Source of the DNA: Dugong dugon
Lineage: Eukaryota; Chordata; Mammalia; Sirenia; Dugongidae
Length of the DNA: 64,000 bases
NCBI GenBank assembly: GCA_030035585.1
Contig: CM057469.1
Location: 13,120,001 to 13,184,000 of the forward strand
Reading direction: 5' to 3'
Shown in pieces: positions 10,603 to 22,022 of the stretch. The translations under genes and the position numbers were made by a program. How positions within the stretch are numbered: position 1 is the first letter of the stretch; every line of letters starts with the position of its first letter. The notes below the pieces were generated by a model. It saw only the letters and a program-made list of their open reading frames with translations, did no database searches and had not been told where the DNA came from.

Positions 10603-11222
10603 AGCAGCAGAACATAACTGAAGAAGACAAGCCTGACAGGCATTTCCATGCTAAGGCCTCAACCGTTTCAATAATGATGTGGCCTGAGGAGACAAAGGAG
10701 TTGGGGAGTGGAGGGGAGGACTTCCCTCACATCCTCTGAAATAGGGTCTGACTTGGTGAAATAACAAGATACTCATAGCCGACCAAGAGCCCCTGGTTAT
10801 GTTTCTTCTTAACAATAAAATTACTTACTCAATTCCACCTTCTCAGAATCTATGCCTCTAGATTTTTTTTTTTCCTAATCGAGGGCACAAGTGTATGGAT
10901 TTTAAAGCCGAATATCTGTAGATTCCAGAGAAGACAGAAAATTCTGTAATCTTTCATACTTACACCATCACCAAGGGGCCAGAGCAATCCATCTCTTCCT
11001 GACAGCTAGCTGGCAGCACAGATGGAGGAGTGATTTGGTGCATACAGATACCTTGGGCACTGCCTATAGTTCTGAGCTCCCAAAATGATCCATGCAAATT
11101 TCCTATACATTTCTAATGGCGAGCTTGCTAATGGTGAGCATATTTTAATTTCTCCCAAACACAACATTACTGAAATCCCTACACTTTTTGTTTACTCCTT
11201 AACAGAACCGGAGGCAGAGAAT

Positions 11223-11425
11223 GGGCCATAAAAATAATACTTCCCATTTGTATGATGCTACACCGGTTACAAAGCGCTTTCCTACACATTCCGTGTTACA
11301 GTGCTCATGGCGACCCAGTGAGGTTGCAAGGTGGGTCTCATTGTCCCATTTTGAGGATCAGGAAACTGAGGCTCAGAAAAGAGAAATGACACCCCCAGGG
11401 TCCCCAAGGTAAGCAGCAAGGACAA
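11223..11425 (-). mobile_element. MIR SINE fragment
   Basis: Reverse MIR landmarks: acaaagcgctttcctacaca, cattttgaggatcaggaaac and tgaggctcagaaaagagaaa. Confidence 0.75.
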
Positions 11426-12491
11426 GAAACTAGCTCGGCTCCTTCCTCTCACGCAGCCCTCGCCTCTGCTGCTAGAGCTGGTCGCTGTGGACTAGATGGG
11501 GGATGGAGGAGGAACTTTGCCAAGACCCCAGGACTGAACCCATGTGGGGTTTTTATTATAATGTCACTTCCAACAACTCTGAGCATAGGCCCAGGATGGC
11601 CCTGCCTGGGTGCTTATGGTCTATCAGCCAACATCATCAACCAGTATCATCCATCAACATCGTCATCCAACATCGTCAACCAACATCAGACTGGGAAGCA
11701 GGAGTGAAGGCGGGGAGGTGCGCAGTGGAGAGAGCTGGTTTTGCTTCCCTTCATTCCTCCTTAGAGAGGTGGGTTGATTTTCAGAGTTTCTTCATCAGGT
11801 GCTGCCTCACCTCAGCTGATTCAACGGAGGAAGAGCCTGTATAGGGACTAGTGACGGTCTATGGACTGGGGAAGGCTTCCCACCTTGAGTAAGATGAGCC
11901 CAGGGTTAGTGCAGAGGCAAAGGTTTGCAGCCGACCATCTCCGCCAGCGATGGATCTCTGAAATCCAGGAATGGGGAGTGCCACCGCAGGCCCTATGCGT
12001 GCCTTCGCCGTCCACACTGTCAGGCGCAAACCCAAGCAAAGCAGCTGCTCTTGGAGATGCAGGCTGTTGAAACAGCAGATGTCACGCCGCACTCCTCCAG
12101 CACACCATTAGACACCGTCCTAGAGTTCAGTGGGATGGGGTCTCCGGCGGACTGGGCGGGGATGGTGGAAGCCCAAGAGAAGAACAGAAGGGCTCAGTGT
12201 AGGGTGGAAAGAGCATGGTTAGTACTGAGAAGCTCATCCCTCAGGGGCAGATGGGTGAAGCAGTGGTGGTTTGAACGCAGACACTGATGAACAACGTTAC
12301 CTGAAATCAGCCCTCAGGTGCCAGGCGGCAGAGCCATGGCTGCCCTGGCTGCCAAGCCCAAGGGAGTAGCAGTGCCACCAGGGGCGCCCAGGAGCCAGAG
12401 AGCAAAGTCCAAAGGCATTCTCCAAAGACATAAAGGCACCCAGCTTGGGGACGACAAGGAGCTACCGGAGCAGGTGGGCCCTTCACCTTAC
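11426..12491. other. Intron 9 interval, nothing recognised
   Basis: Includes a short imperfect tandem of atcatcaaccagtatcatcc at about 11630-11690. Open frames of up to 120 codons are not supported as genes. Confidence 0.5.
11628..11692. repeat. Short (catcaaccaacat)n-like tandem
   Basis: Four to five degenerate units of about 13-14 bases (catcatcaaccagtatcat, catcgtcaaccaacatc). Confidence 0.7.
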
Positions 12492-12652
12492 CTGAGTAGT
12501 TCTGGCAGCCCCCGGCGGTGGAGCCCCGCACCCAGAGGCCGTTGAATAGGGCCAGGTTCCACTTGTGCACCTCTTCGCTAGTCAGTGAGTCCAGGGACAG
12601 GTTGCAGATCTCCAGCCGAGAGAACTGCCTCAAGAAATCCGAAAAGGACATC
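12492..12652 (-). CDS. CAPN8: CAPN8 exon 9, start of C2-like domain (161 bp)
   Basis: The exon encodes [40 protein letters not shown] and [13 protein letters not shown], linking the protease core to the C2-like domain. The acceptor is cccag|GATGTC and the donor G|GTAAGG. The 161-base length is standard. The normally conserved NYP at the exon end reads [12 protein letters not shown] and STAGGCQNY are strongly CAPN8-like. Confidence 0.93.
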
Positions 12653-12984
12653 CTGGGGGCGGAGCAGCCAGAGGGCTCGGGTTAAGACAGGTGGGATGGA
12701 AAGATGAGGACACGCACGCTACTGGGCCCAGGGGGGAGCCAGGACAGTGGCTTTAGAGGCCCTGGGCTAACTGGGAACCCTTCTACAGCCCAGTGACACA
12801 AGTATGCAGGGACACCGACCAACTTCCTCACTGCTGTTAGCGTCTCCATTCTGCTCAGAGAGCCCCTCACATATCCACCCAACCTGCAAAGAGTCTGAAC
12901 CCCAGAGTGGAAAAGACCCCAGGCGGTCATCTGGACAAAGCCCCTACCTTAGGCTGTTTCGTCTAAACCCACAAGAGTCTGTTT

Positions 12985-13510
12985 CCTATTTAATTATTTT
13001 TTGTTGTCGTTTTTGGTGCCTTTTTGTTTAAACTCCCTGTTTTCCACAGTAACCACTAGTAATCCCTAGTAACCACTAACCTTTTTTTACCTACTCTAGA
13101 TATCTCATAAGTGAGATCATACAACATTTGTCCTTTCGTGACCGACTCATTTCACTCAGCACGATGTTTTCAAGGTCCATCCACGTCCTGGCCTATATCA
13201 GGACTTCATTTCTCTTGCTGGCTGGTTAATACCCCAACGTATGGACAGACCACAGTTTTGTTTATCCATTCATCTGTTGACGGGTGCTTGCGTTGTTTCT
13301 GCCTTTTGGCAGTTGTGAATAGTGCTGCAGTGAACACTGGTGTACAAGTCTCTGTCTGCGTCTCTGCTCTCCAGTCTTTTGGGTCTACGCCTAGGAGTAG
13401 AATTGCTGGGTCATATGGTAATTTCTGTGTTTAACTTTTTGAGGAACCGCCAAACTGTTCTGCACAATGATGGCACTATTTTACATTCCCACCAGCCGTT
13501 CCTATCTGAT
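12985..13510 (-). mobile_element. L1 3' region, antisense
   Basis: Antisense L1 landmarks: aaggtccatccacgtcctgg, ccattcatctgttgacgg, gaatagtgctgcagtgaaca, gaattgctgggtcatatggt and cattcccaccagc. No coding capacity remains. Confidence 0.85.
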
Positions 13511-13936
13511 TGTTAGTGATGTCCAGCATAGAGATGCCACCACCTCCTCTCAGTCATACTACATTCAAAGGCACCCTTATTATCGTCCTTAGCCCACCAG
13601 CGAAGGCAGTTCTATTTTTATGGCCAGTTAAATCTTAGAGTGCTTCTGGACTAGACCTTAAAGAGATCAGTACTGCTCTTATCTCGTAGGAAAGACAGAA
13701 ACTGAGGAAGACAGGCTGATGGCTAATTCATGTTGAGGGTCCGGATAGCTTGGCTTCAGTCCTTTAGACATGCTGCTATAGAGGCAGAATTAGATGAGGG
13801 CAAAAGAGGGGAGAAAAATGCGGCCCCCCTTGGTGAGGAAACTGATGGCACTCCTAGAACACTGCCCCCCAACCCCCATGAGAACCTGGAAGGGACCCAC
13901 AGTAACAGGACAGCTCTCCAGAGACAACGCTCTCAC

Positions 13937-14011
13937 CAAAACTCCCCATCCTCAGCTTCCTTGTCCAGTTTTTCCTTCAGCCTGGGGTTTATGTAGTTCC
14001 ACTCTGGTGCA
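13937..14011 (-). CDS. CAPN8: CAPN8 exon 8 (75 bp)
   Basis: The exon encodes APEWNYINPRLKEKLDKEAE then DGEFW, the end of PC2. The first T completes the Asp codon from exon 7, and the final TG is completed to Trp by the first G of exon 9. The acceptor is cccag|TGCACC and the donor TG|GTGAGA. The exon was placed by matching APEW...DGEFW and by its fit to both neighbours. Confidence 0.9.
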
Positions 14012-14244
14012 CTGGGAAAAAACCAAGCAGAGGCGGCTGTTCCTGAGGGGTCCTGCTGTGGCGCAGGCTGTTTACCACAGCTAACTCTCCCTCAAAAGGC
14101 CGGAAATGGAATGCAGAAAAACAGCAAGGCGGGAAGGAAGGCAGGAAGGCAGTGTGTCGGGGCACAAAGCCTGGGGAAGGGATGCAGACCGGGGTCATGG
14201 ACTCTCTGGGCAGCAGAGGGGTGACGTGCGGCAGGAACAGTGAG

Positions 14245-14391
14245 GCCACGGGCCTTGTTCTAACGGTTAATGTGCTCACTGCTAACCAAAAGGTTGGCGG
14301 TTCAAATCCACTCAGAGGCACCTCAAAAGACAAGCCTGGTGATCTACTCCTGGGAAATCAGCCATTGAAAACCCTATGGGGGGGGGGGGGG
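14245..14391 (+). mobile_element. AfroSINE type B, 3' truncated at a G-run
   Basis: Normal from cgggccttgttctaacggtt to cattgaaaaccctatgg, then a homopolymer of about 12 G replaces the tail. Confidence 0.85.
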
Positions 14392-14639
14392 ATGCAGAAC
14401 AGAATTTCAAATTCTCATGGAATCTAGATTTCCTGGAGCTACGGAGGCTGGTGGAGCCCCAAAACTATTGCCCTGAGATCATCATTAAACTTTAAACCAA
14501 AAATATCTCCTGAAATCATCTTAAAACCAAACAATAGTTTAGCTTATCTAGTAAAGAATGTCTGCCTTCAGCATTATGCTGTTTTAAGATCTATCTGTAT
14601 GGGATCAAATTGACAACAGCAGCTTGAAAGATGAGACAG

Positions 14640-14838
14640 GAACCTGAGGGGACAGCGACTTTATGTTAATGAGGGAGGAACAACTCAGTAAGGAGGGTGA
14701 GAATGGTTGCACGACTGGAAGCATGTAATTAATGTCACTGAACCGTACATATAGAAACTTGCACTGGTACATGTTTGCGTGCATATTCTCAACAACATCA
14801 ACAAATAATTAACGACAACAACAACAAAGAAAAAAGGA
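14640..14838 (+). mobile_element. L1-like 3' end fragment
   Basis: gaggaacaactcagtaagga, gcacgactggaagcatg, ttaatgtcactgaaccgtac and an aacaacaacaac tail resemble L1 3' ends. Confidence 0.55.
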
Positions 14839-14844
14839 AAATCC

Positions 14845-14915
14845 TATGCAGCTTGGTTCCACTCTGACACATGGGTCGCCATGAGTTGTGGTCAACTCAA
14901 TGGCAACTGGGTTTT
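14845..14915 (+). mobile_element. AfroSINE tail fragment
   Basis: tggttccactctgacacatg and gtggtcaactcaatggcaac only, with the head missing. Follows directly on the L1-like tail. Confidence 0.75.
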
Positions 14916-16130
14916 TTTAAGGCAAGTTTTACACTTCTAATTGAGACTTCCAGGCCCTTGATAACAGGAATGAGGACGCCCAAGACCAGAACTGTGGGAA
15001 TTCCTGTCACAAGAAAGGGAGGCACACCAGAATCAATTACCAAATTGTCATTCTGGCCTCTCTATCAGCCTGGGTAGGTAGCCTTGTGACAAAGTCTGAC
15101 CATCTCTGGGTGCACGGATATGGTTCACTTTCTGAGTCTGCAAGAATGACAATCGGGCCATTTTATGACAATTTCCCTGAAGTAATTTCACCCTGAGAGG
15201 CCTCCTGCTGGTGGCCTTTCCACGGTGACACCCACTCCATCTCCATATACTTTATTCAAATACCATTTCCAGCTACCTGACCTTTACAAAGTTAGGTTTT
15301 CCTGAAATATGTGTGCAACATCTAAATAACTGTGCAGTATAAAGATCCATTTAAAAAAATACCCTTTCTGCTGAATACTTTCAGCAAAACCAGAACCCTT
15401 TAGCTCCTCTGCATAAATCTGAGACCCATACAAACCCAGTCTCTCTCTATCTCTCTCGGCCTCTAAGTTCCCCAGGAGATTGGACAGAAGAGTTCCCAGG
15501 TCCTCCTTAATTCATTGAAACTTTAATTTGATCAGAGCTGAATCTCAGAATGTGCAGGCTATAGACAAAGATTAGAGAACACGCTGGAGAATTTTAGACA
15601 GGACCTAAAGCTTCCAGTTGATTTTTTTTTTTAATTAAAAAAATGCATAAAAATTTAGATAGACATTATACTGAGCTTAGAAACGTTACCTCGGAGACAC
15701 CGCCTCCCACCCCACCCCCTAGTCACCCCTCCTATTGGTCCAGCTGCTACAGACCAGGTGACACCAGGAAAGGTGATAAAATCAAGTAAGTCCTTCTGTC
15801 AGCCTGGTAAATGGCTATTGGTTAAAATGGCCAAAATTTGGGGCTTCCATTTCACTCAACCACCTCATCCTTTTTGGGCAGTTGGCAGAATAGAGGTTTG
15901 GGGTTTTCTTCCATCTTAGGCAATGAAATAAAAAGTCCTTTAATACAGGAGGCCAATCCATGGCCCTAGGGACACGAGTTTCTTCATGACACAAACCTGA
16001 GGGAAAATATTTCAGGTCAGAGCAGGAACGATGCTGTGATTAAGTGTAACCAAGCTCCCTTCAAAAGCCCTAAATGGCATCACTGAGTAAGGACAGTGCT
16101 AAAGGGTACACTCGAGGTTACGGCCATATT
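14916..16130. other. Intron 7 interval, nothing recognised
   Basis: AT-richer sequence with A/T runs near 15629-15655. No exon and no repeat family is assigned. Confidence 0.45.
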
Positions 16131-16336
16131 TTTGTTGTTGTTGTCGCGCACCATCAAGGTGATTCTGACTCACAGCGACCCTATAGGACAGAGTAGAACT
16201 GCCCCATAGGGTTTTCTAGGCTGTAATCTTTATGGGAGCAGATCGTCAGGTCTTCTGCTGCAGAGTGACTGGTGGGTTCAAACCATTGACCTTTCAAGTC
16301 AGCAGCCAAGCACTTAACTCTTGTGCCACCAGGGCG
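16131..16336 (-). mobile_element. AfroSINE type C
   Basis: Tail starts ttgttgttgtcgcgcacc, middle gcagatcgtcaggtcttctg, head ctcttgtgccaccagggc. Confidence 0.9.
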
Positions 16337-16914
16337 AAATGGGAGGAGGTTATTATTATGACCAGCAGCATCTCTGGCGGCTCTGTGTTGATGATACTGG
16401 CAGATTCTAAATCCTTCCCCAGCTTCAGTCCCTCCCTCATGCCAGCTCCATGCTTTCCCTCCTCCTGCCCCTGGGGACATCCGCTCCAGGGCACAGCTGT
16501 CCCTTGACTGACAATCCAGGAGGCTTTGGGTGGGGTCCAGGCACCATCTCTGACTGACTTTCTTTCACCAGCAGAGAGCCTGCCCAAGAAACGCCTCTCT
16601 GGTCATTAATGACCTTGTCAAGGAAGATCAATATCTGTTCCCAGTTATGAGCTTCCCTCCCATTCGTCATCTCGCTGCAGCCTGGGGTCTCCTAGGATCC
16701 AGTTCCATTTTCTAGGTGTTGTTTCCACTCGGTGCTGGGGGGTCTGGCCTTTATCAGAGTCTAGGTTTTGTGGAGTGGAAAGAATCCAATCGTGAGTGAT
16801 CGATTTGACCTTTGGATCACCACGGTGTGGTCGGTAGGAGACAGGCAAACCCTTCAGAGGTAAGCAAAATTTGACTGAGCTGCCAGACTTCCAAATGCCA
16901 GAATCAAAGACCAA

Positions 16915-17506
16915 CAGCGTCACTAGGGGGTGAGGGGTGTGTGAACCACACCGGGTGACACTTCAGAGGAGGTGACACCAGAAGGACTGTCTATAAATTT
17001 GTGTGCAGTGTTTCAGCAGAAATTTATTATTTTTTATAAAAATACCCCTGTAGTTAGTTATAACAACAAAAACATTTTTTATAATCCCAGCCGACATGTA
17101 TCAATATACCTATAAGGCTAAAACTCTATGCTAATTTACTTTTTGAACCTTCTAATGCGCTCAGGTCAGAGCTGTCGTTATTACCCAATTACAACGATGC
17201 TTCGAATCACTTGGTTTCGTCTGCACCCACTACAAGCACGCGCTGTTGTTTTCATTGCTGCTGGTGTTTTTAGTCACTGATTTTGTCAAATTTTCTGGTG
17301 TTTTAGCGACAGTATTGTGGTAATTAGTATTTGTGGACCTATATCAATAACTTTTTTGAGAATGAAGTAGTAACTAAAGGAAAAGGAGTGATATATGGGA
17401 ATTATGATTTATGAGTAATATTAGTACAAAAAACATTACTAAGGATTCTGTATGATCTGCTAACACCATGACTTAGTGACTTGGGTGGCACCAAGCCTAG
17501 TGATGC
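16915..17506. mobile_element. Candidate non-autonomous DNA transposon
   Basis: The left end gcgtcactagggggtgagg and the reverse complement of the right end, ggcatcactaggcttggtg, are similar. Both lie near further gggtgac/ggtggcacc motifs. The inside is AT-rich and noncoding. No clear target duplication was found, so the boundaries are tentative. Confidence 0.5.
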
Positions 17507-17716
17507 CACTGTCAAAGGCTACAGCTACGTGGGTTTCATTTTGCTTCTCCCAGCCTGCAAGCATTTACTGTTCTTTCCTGAGCATTCTGTGTAACGTGTG
17601 GGCAGACTGCACTGCTGAATTCCCTGTAATGTCAGTCTCGTCATGACTGTATATTTTACATAGGGGCTTTCCTCCGGGAGAAACGAGGGTTGGGGCTGGG
17701 GAACAGGACTACTTAC

Positions 17717-17802
17717 TCATTACTCCAGGCTCCCTTCCACTCCACTCTGCCCCACGGATTCCTGAATCGGATCAGCTTCTCTGGATGGCCATGGAAATCC
17801 AC
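17717..17802 (-). CDS. CAPN8: CAPN8 exon 7, catalytic Asn exon (86 bp)
   Basis: The exon encodes [20 protein letters not shown] then EWKGAWSN. The Asn of RNPWG completes the Cys-His-Asn catalytic triad and is intact. The acceptor is ttgcag|GTGGAT and the donor GA|GTAAGT, a strong site. It ends two bases into the Asp codon finished by exon 8. The 86-base length is the calpain standard. HGHPEKLIR distinguishes CAPN8 from CAPN2. Confidence 0.93.
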
Positions 17803-18109
17803 CTGCAAGTCCCACACACGCAAAAAAAACACATCAGGTGCTGAGTTACTGAACTCCTGCTGTCCTGCATTTACACCCGTGCCAGAGAGGATTTGCGTAA
17901 AATTGTTCAAACGTCCCTGAACAAGCGCACTTCTATTTCCTCTTAACGCATGTCTTCAGGCTTCTTCCAGGTGCTCTATTTTTTCCATTGGGTTGAATAA
18001 ACGAAGAATGAATTTAGCACAAAAACAAGTTTACATCTGCTTTCACCTAGATTTAGATTTCACAGCTCACTAAGATTGACTCAGTCCTAATACATGGGAC
18101 CTAATGATA

Positions 18110-18575
18110 GTCTCCACCACCTATCGGTTTGTCATACTGTGGTGGCTTATGTGTTGCTATGATACTAGAAGCTTTGCCACCAGTATTTCAAATACCAGTC
18201 GGGTTACCAATAGTGGACCTGTTTTAGCAGAGTCTTCCGACTAAGATGGACTAGGAAGAAAGGCCTGGCAATCTACATCTGAAAATTAGCCAAGGAAAAC
18301 CTTATGGGCCACAACAGAACACTGTATGACTCGCTTGCTTTGGACACGTCATCAGGAGGGACCAACCGTGGAGAGAGACATCATGCTTGGTGACGTAGAG
18401 GCCCAGCGAGGCTGACAGAGACCCTCCCTGAGATGGACCAGCACAGTAGCCGCAGGGATGGACTCAGACGTGCTGGCAGTTGTGAGGACGGCGCAGGACC
18501 GGGTAACGTTTTGTTCTGTTGTACATAAGATCGCCGTCAGTCGAAGCTGACTCGACGGCAGCTGGCAACAATGAT
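18110..18575 (+). mobile_element. Internally deleted RTE (5' part joined to 3' part)
   Basis: The left half (tgtcatactgtggtggctta to about 18320) matches an RTE 5' region. The right half (tttggacacgtcatcagg to gactcgacggcagctggcaa) matches the RTE ORF end and 3' end. The junction near 18325 skips most of the ORF. The copy at 53948 has the same structure and junction. Confidence 0.78.
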
Positions 18576-18607
18576 CATAAATGTGCTCCAAGCAACAGCG
18601 CAGTAAA

Positions 18608-18668
18608 CAAAAAAAAACCCAAACCTGCGGCTGTCGAGTTGATTCTGACTCATAGCGACCCTATAGGA
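18608..18668 (-). mobile_element. AfroSINE tail fragment
   Basis: cccaaacctgcggctgtcga to cgaccctataggacc only. Confidence 0.75.
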
Positions 18669-18669
18669 C

Positions 18670-18948
18670 CTGATAGTATTAATAGCACAGTAGCTGGCAT
18701 TTATTCAGCACAAACTATGGGCCAGTCACTGTGCTAAGTATTTCAAGTGCATTTTTGCCTCGCTTAAACCTCACAGCAATCCTGTGGTGGGTAGGGGGCT
18801 TCCGTTGTTATTTTCATTTTACAGCTCAGAAAACTGAGACTTGGAGAGGTTCACTTATAAAGATGACCTAGGTAGGAAGTGGGAGATCTAGGATGGGAAT
18901 CTAGTCTGTCTCCAAAGCCCTTACTTGTAACCCACACATACTGCCTTC
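18670..18948 (-). mobile_element. MIR SINE, long fragment
   Basis: Reverse MIR: ctggcatttattcagcacaa, cactgtgctaagtatttcaa, cattttacagctcagaaaac, tgagacttggagaggttc. Confidence 0.75.
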
Positions 18949-19241
18949 CCTGACTATTTTTTTAACACTGTTGGGAAAATATAATTAAAAACACAATCAG
19001 CTCCCAACACAGAAAACCTCTCCACAAAGGTAGAAGAGAGACAAAACAGTTCATTATGGAGGAAGCATTAAACCAGAATGTGATGCATCGCAGGCAATTA
19101 ATTCATAGAGAGACCGCAAAGAGAGAAAGAGATCTGCGCCCGTGTACAGTAAGCAGATGGAACCCATTCCATGCATGTCGTCAAGACAAACAGTAACTAG
19201 TTCTCAAACAACAGGACTTGACAGCACTATTTGTCACACAT

Positions 19242-19412
19242 GTTGTGGTTGTTGTTAGGTGCCATTGAGTTGATTTCGACTCCTAATGACCCCGTGTGAC
19301 AGAGTAGAACTACACCATAGGGTTTTCTAAGCTGTAATCTTTACGGGAGAAGATGTCCAGGACTTTTTCCTGCAGAGCCACTGGGTGGGTTTGAACTGCC
19401 AAACTTTAGGTT
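19242..19412 (-). mobile_element. AfroSINE type C, head lost
   Basis: gtggttgttgttaggtgcca tail through gccaaactttaggtta, and stops before the A-box. Confidence 0.88.
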
Positions 19413-19419
19413 ATAAAAA

Positions 19420-19586
19420 AACAAAACCAAACCCATTGCCGTCAAGTTGATTCCGACTCATAGCAACCCTATAGGACAGAGTAGAACTGCCTCATAGAGT
19501 TTCCAAGGAGCTCCTGGTGGATTCTAAATGCTGATCTTTTGGTTAGCAGATGCAGCTCTCAACCACTGTGCCGCCAGGGTTTCCAA
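19420..19586 (-). mobile_element. AfroSINE type A
   Basis: aaaccaaacccattgccgtc to ccactgtgccgccagggttt. Confidence 0.92.
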
Positions 19587-19683
19587 TAGTTCATCCTGGA
19601 TTCACCTGGTAATGGGAAAGCCATTTGTGTTTGCTAATCATCTTTATCCAAAGGAATAATAAACTTCTCATATTTCTATGACA

Positions 19684-19841
19684 GGTAAACCCGTTGCCGT
19701 CAAGTCGATTCCAACTCATAATGACCCTATAGGACAGAGTTAAACTGCCCCATAGGGTTTCCAAGGAGCAGCTGGTGGATTTGAACTGCTGACCTTTTGG
19801 GTAGCAGCTGAGCTCTTAACCACTGTGCTACCAGGGTTCCC
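19684..19841 (-). mobile_element. AfroSINE type A
   Basis: taaacccgttgccgtcaagt to ccactgtgctaccagggttc. Third of three minus-strand copies within 600 bases. Confidence 0.92.
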
Positions 19842-20421
19842 CTTTTATCGTAAGTCTCCTAAGTCCTTTTTGGAAGTAGACAGAATATGATAACAGGAAA
19901 TAATGAAAAATACAACCTAAGCTTTCTTTTGAGGTTGAAGAGTGAGAAACAGCTGAGTCCCTTCCCATCATTATGCCCCGCCCTGAAGGTCAGGCAGGTA
20001 TTGCTGGCTTTTTTCCCTTTAGGGATCCTGTAGGTTTCCACTGCCTTACCTACACAAACACACTTGTTGGAATGTGTGTAGAATGTAACTGACAATCTCC
20101 ACAAGTTTCTTCCAGAACCTTCTTCCTCTTCCTGGCCACACCTCGGAGGAGAGAGCCTGTGTCCAGTCAGAACCAACAGAGCTATAGCTGCAGGTCTCCA
20201 TGCAGGTAAGAGTCAGAGCGCCCTGCCTTGTAAGGAGAAAACGCTAACTGCCCACCGGTAGCATCAGCGGCTCTGCCCAGCCCGGGAGAGACTGCACCGC
20301 AGCAGAGAGCACAGAGCTGAGAAGCCAGTTCTGGTCCTCTCCCTTCCTCTCAGGGATGCCCTGGATTTACAGTAATATTATTACATAGTACCCTCCACCA
20401 CCCCCACCAACCTGACTTTAC
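19842..20421. other. Intron 6 interval, nothing recognised
   Basis: Between a SINE and the exon 6 donor, with no repeat family or gene recognised. Confidence 0.45.
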
Positions 20422-20505
20422 CTCTTCAGCCCCTGTGATGGAGCACACGTGGCTCTTAACCAGCTTCTGGCTGGTGACGGCTTCCGTTTCGGCTGTCCTG
20501 GAGAC
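20422..20505 (-). CDS. CAPN8: CAPN8 exon 6, catalytic His exon (84 bp)
   Basis: The exon encodes VSRTAETEAVTSQKLVKSHV then CSITGAEE. The His of KSH is the catalytic histidine. Around it the family motif HAYSVTG reads HVCSITG, so two or three normally near-invariant residues are changed while the His survives. The acceptor is cccag|GTCTCC and the donor GAG|GTAAAG, phase 0 at both ends. The 84-base length is standard for calpains. Confidence 0.92.
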
Positions 20506-21359
20506 CTGGGTTGAGCACAGAGTCCACTCAGGGAGGCTACCCTTGACCTCACTGAGACCACCCACACGATGCCTTCCAAGGACGTGCTACTTGGCCGTGG
20601 GGACAGGACCCAGAGATGGCCTGGGAGTGCAGGCATGGCCCTGAGCCTCAGCTAAATAGAGCCATCTCTATTGGATGCTCCTTAAATCAGGCCTGCACAT
20701 CCACGCAGGGGGCTGTGTGGCTGCCACAGCTGGACCATGACTTGCCAGCCTTTAAAATGCCACCAGGACACTGCAAAGTCACTTACTCTCGAGAGTGACC
20801 CCGTGCTGCCCGAGGAAGACAGATTTCCATGACAGCTGGTCTGGACTGGTCCTGGTTCTCCAATGTTTTCCCCACGAGGCTTCCCAGTCATCCTTCCTCT
20901 GTGACCCCGCCTCCCCTCCCCATGCTCATACTTCCTCTCTATCAACTACACACATATCCCGCTGGGATTTTTTATAGAGAGGAGAAAAGGAGAATAGTCT
21001 TGCTTGGTTGTTCACATGGCTGAGATCACCGGGTAAGGGCAAGAGAGGAAACGAGGGCAGCAGGAGGGGCAAGGGACAACCGGACCCCAGGGCTGAGGGT
21101 CTCCAGGCTCTGGTCTCTGTGGCCACCTTGGAATCTCATTCAGCCAGCTGTCCTGTCCGACCACAACCCCTGGGGTCAGACCTCTTCTTTTTTCTTCAGA
21201 GATCTCAAAGTCCCCCAAATATTGTTAATCATCACATTTGCTTTCCAAAGTCCCAAGATCACTTAGCAAAAGGAGGAAGCAAAGGTAGGGGCTAGGATCC
21301 AGGGACAAAGGGGCCTTGTTCCTAGGGAAATACTAGTAGTACTAAAGGAGCCATACTGC
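20506..21359. other. Intron 5 interval, nothing recognised
   Basis: GC-rich unique sequence upstream of exon 6. Overlapping open frames on both strands are without recognisable content. Confidence 0.45.
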
Positions 21360-21573
21360 TGCTGTGGGTGTCATTAGGTGTTATTGAGTTGATTTTCAAC
21401 TCACAGCAACCCCAAGTGACAGAGGACAACTGCCCCATAGGATCTCCTAGGTTGTAATCCTTACGGAAGCAGGAGGAAGTCAGGTCTTTCTCCTGTGGGG
21501 CCACTGGTGTGTTCAAACTGCCAACCTTCCAGTTAGCGGCCAAGCACTTAACCATTCCGCCACCAGGGGCTCC
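21360..21573 (-). mobile_element. AfroSINE type C
   Basis: gggtgtcattaggtgttatt tail, aggtctttctcctgtggggc middle, attccgccaccaggggctcc head. Confidence 0.88.
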
Positions 21574-21639
21574 ACAGCAGGGGGAAATTGGGCTCCTCAG
21601 CTAGACAAACTCTACCCCCACCTACTAATTACGTCTTAG

Positions 21640-21836
21640 AAGGTCCCTGGGTGGCACAAAATGTTTGCACTCACCTGCTAATCTAAAGATTGGCAGTTCA
21701 GACCCACCCAGTGGCCCTGCTGAAGAAAGGCCTGACAGTCTGCTTCCGTAAAGATTACAGCCAAATGGAACAGCTCTACTCTGTAACTCATGGGGTTGCC
21801 ATGAGTCGGAATCAACTCAAAGGCAATGGGTTTGTT
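21640..21836 (+). mobile_element. AfroSINE, B head with C middle
   Basis: ggtccctgggtggcacaaaa head, acagtctgcttccgtaaaga middle, gtcggaatcaactcaaaggc tail. Confidence 0.88.
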
Positions 21837-22022
21837 TTAATTAGGTCTTAACCAACTCCTAAGTGCTGGGGACAAATATGTCACTCGACCTTCCCAGTAA
21901 CTCCCACACTCTGCTTCCAGCCTGCTCCAGGTCAAAGCCGTCCCGGGCCTGCCCGGGCCTGTCTTCCCTGACCCGTCCCTTCCCACCCATATGGGGAGCA
22001 AAGAGATGCTGTCCTGGCTCAC

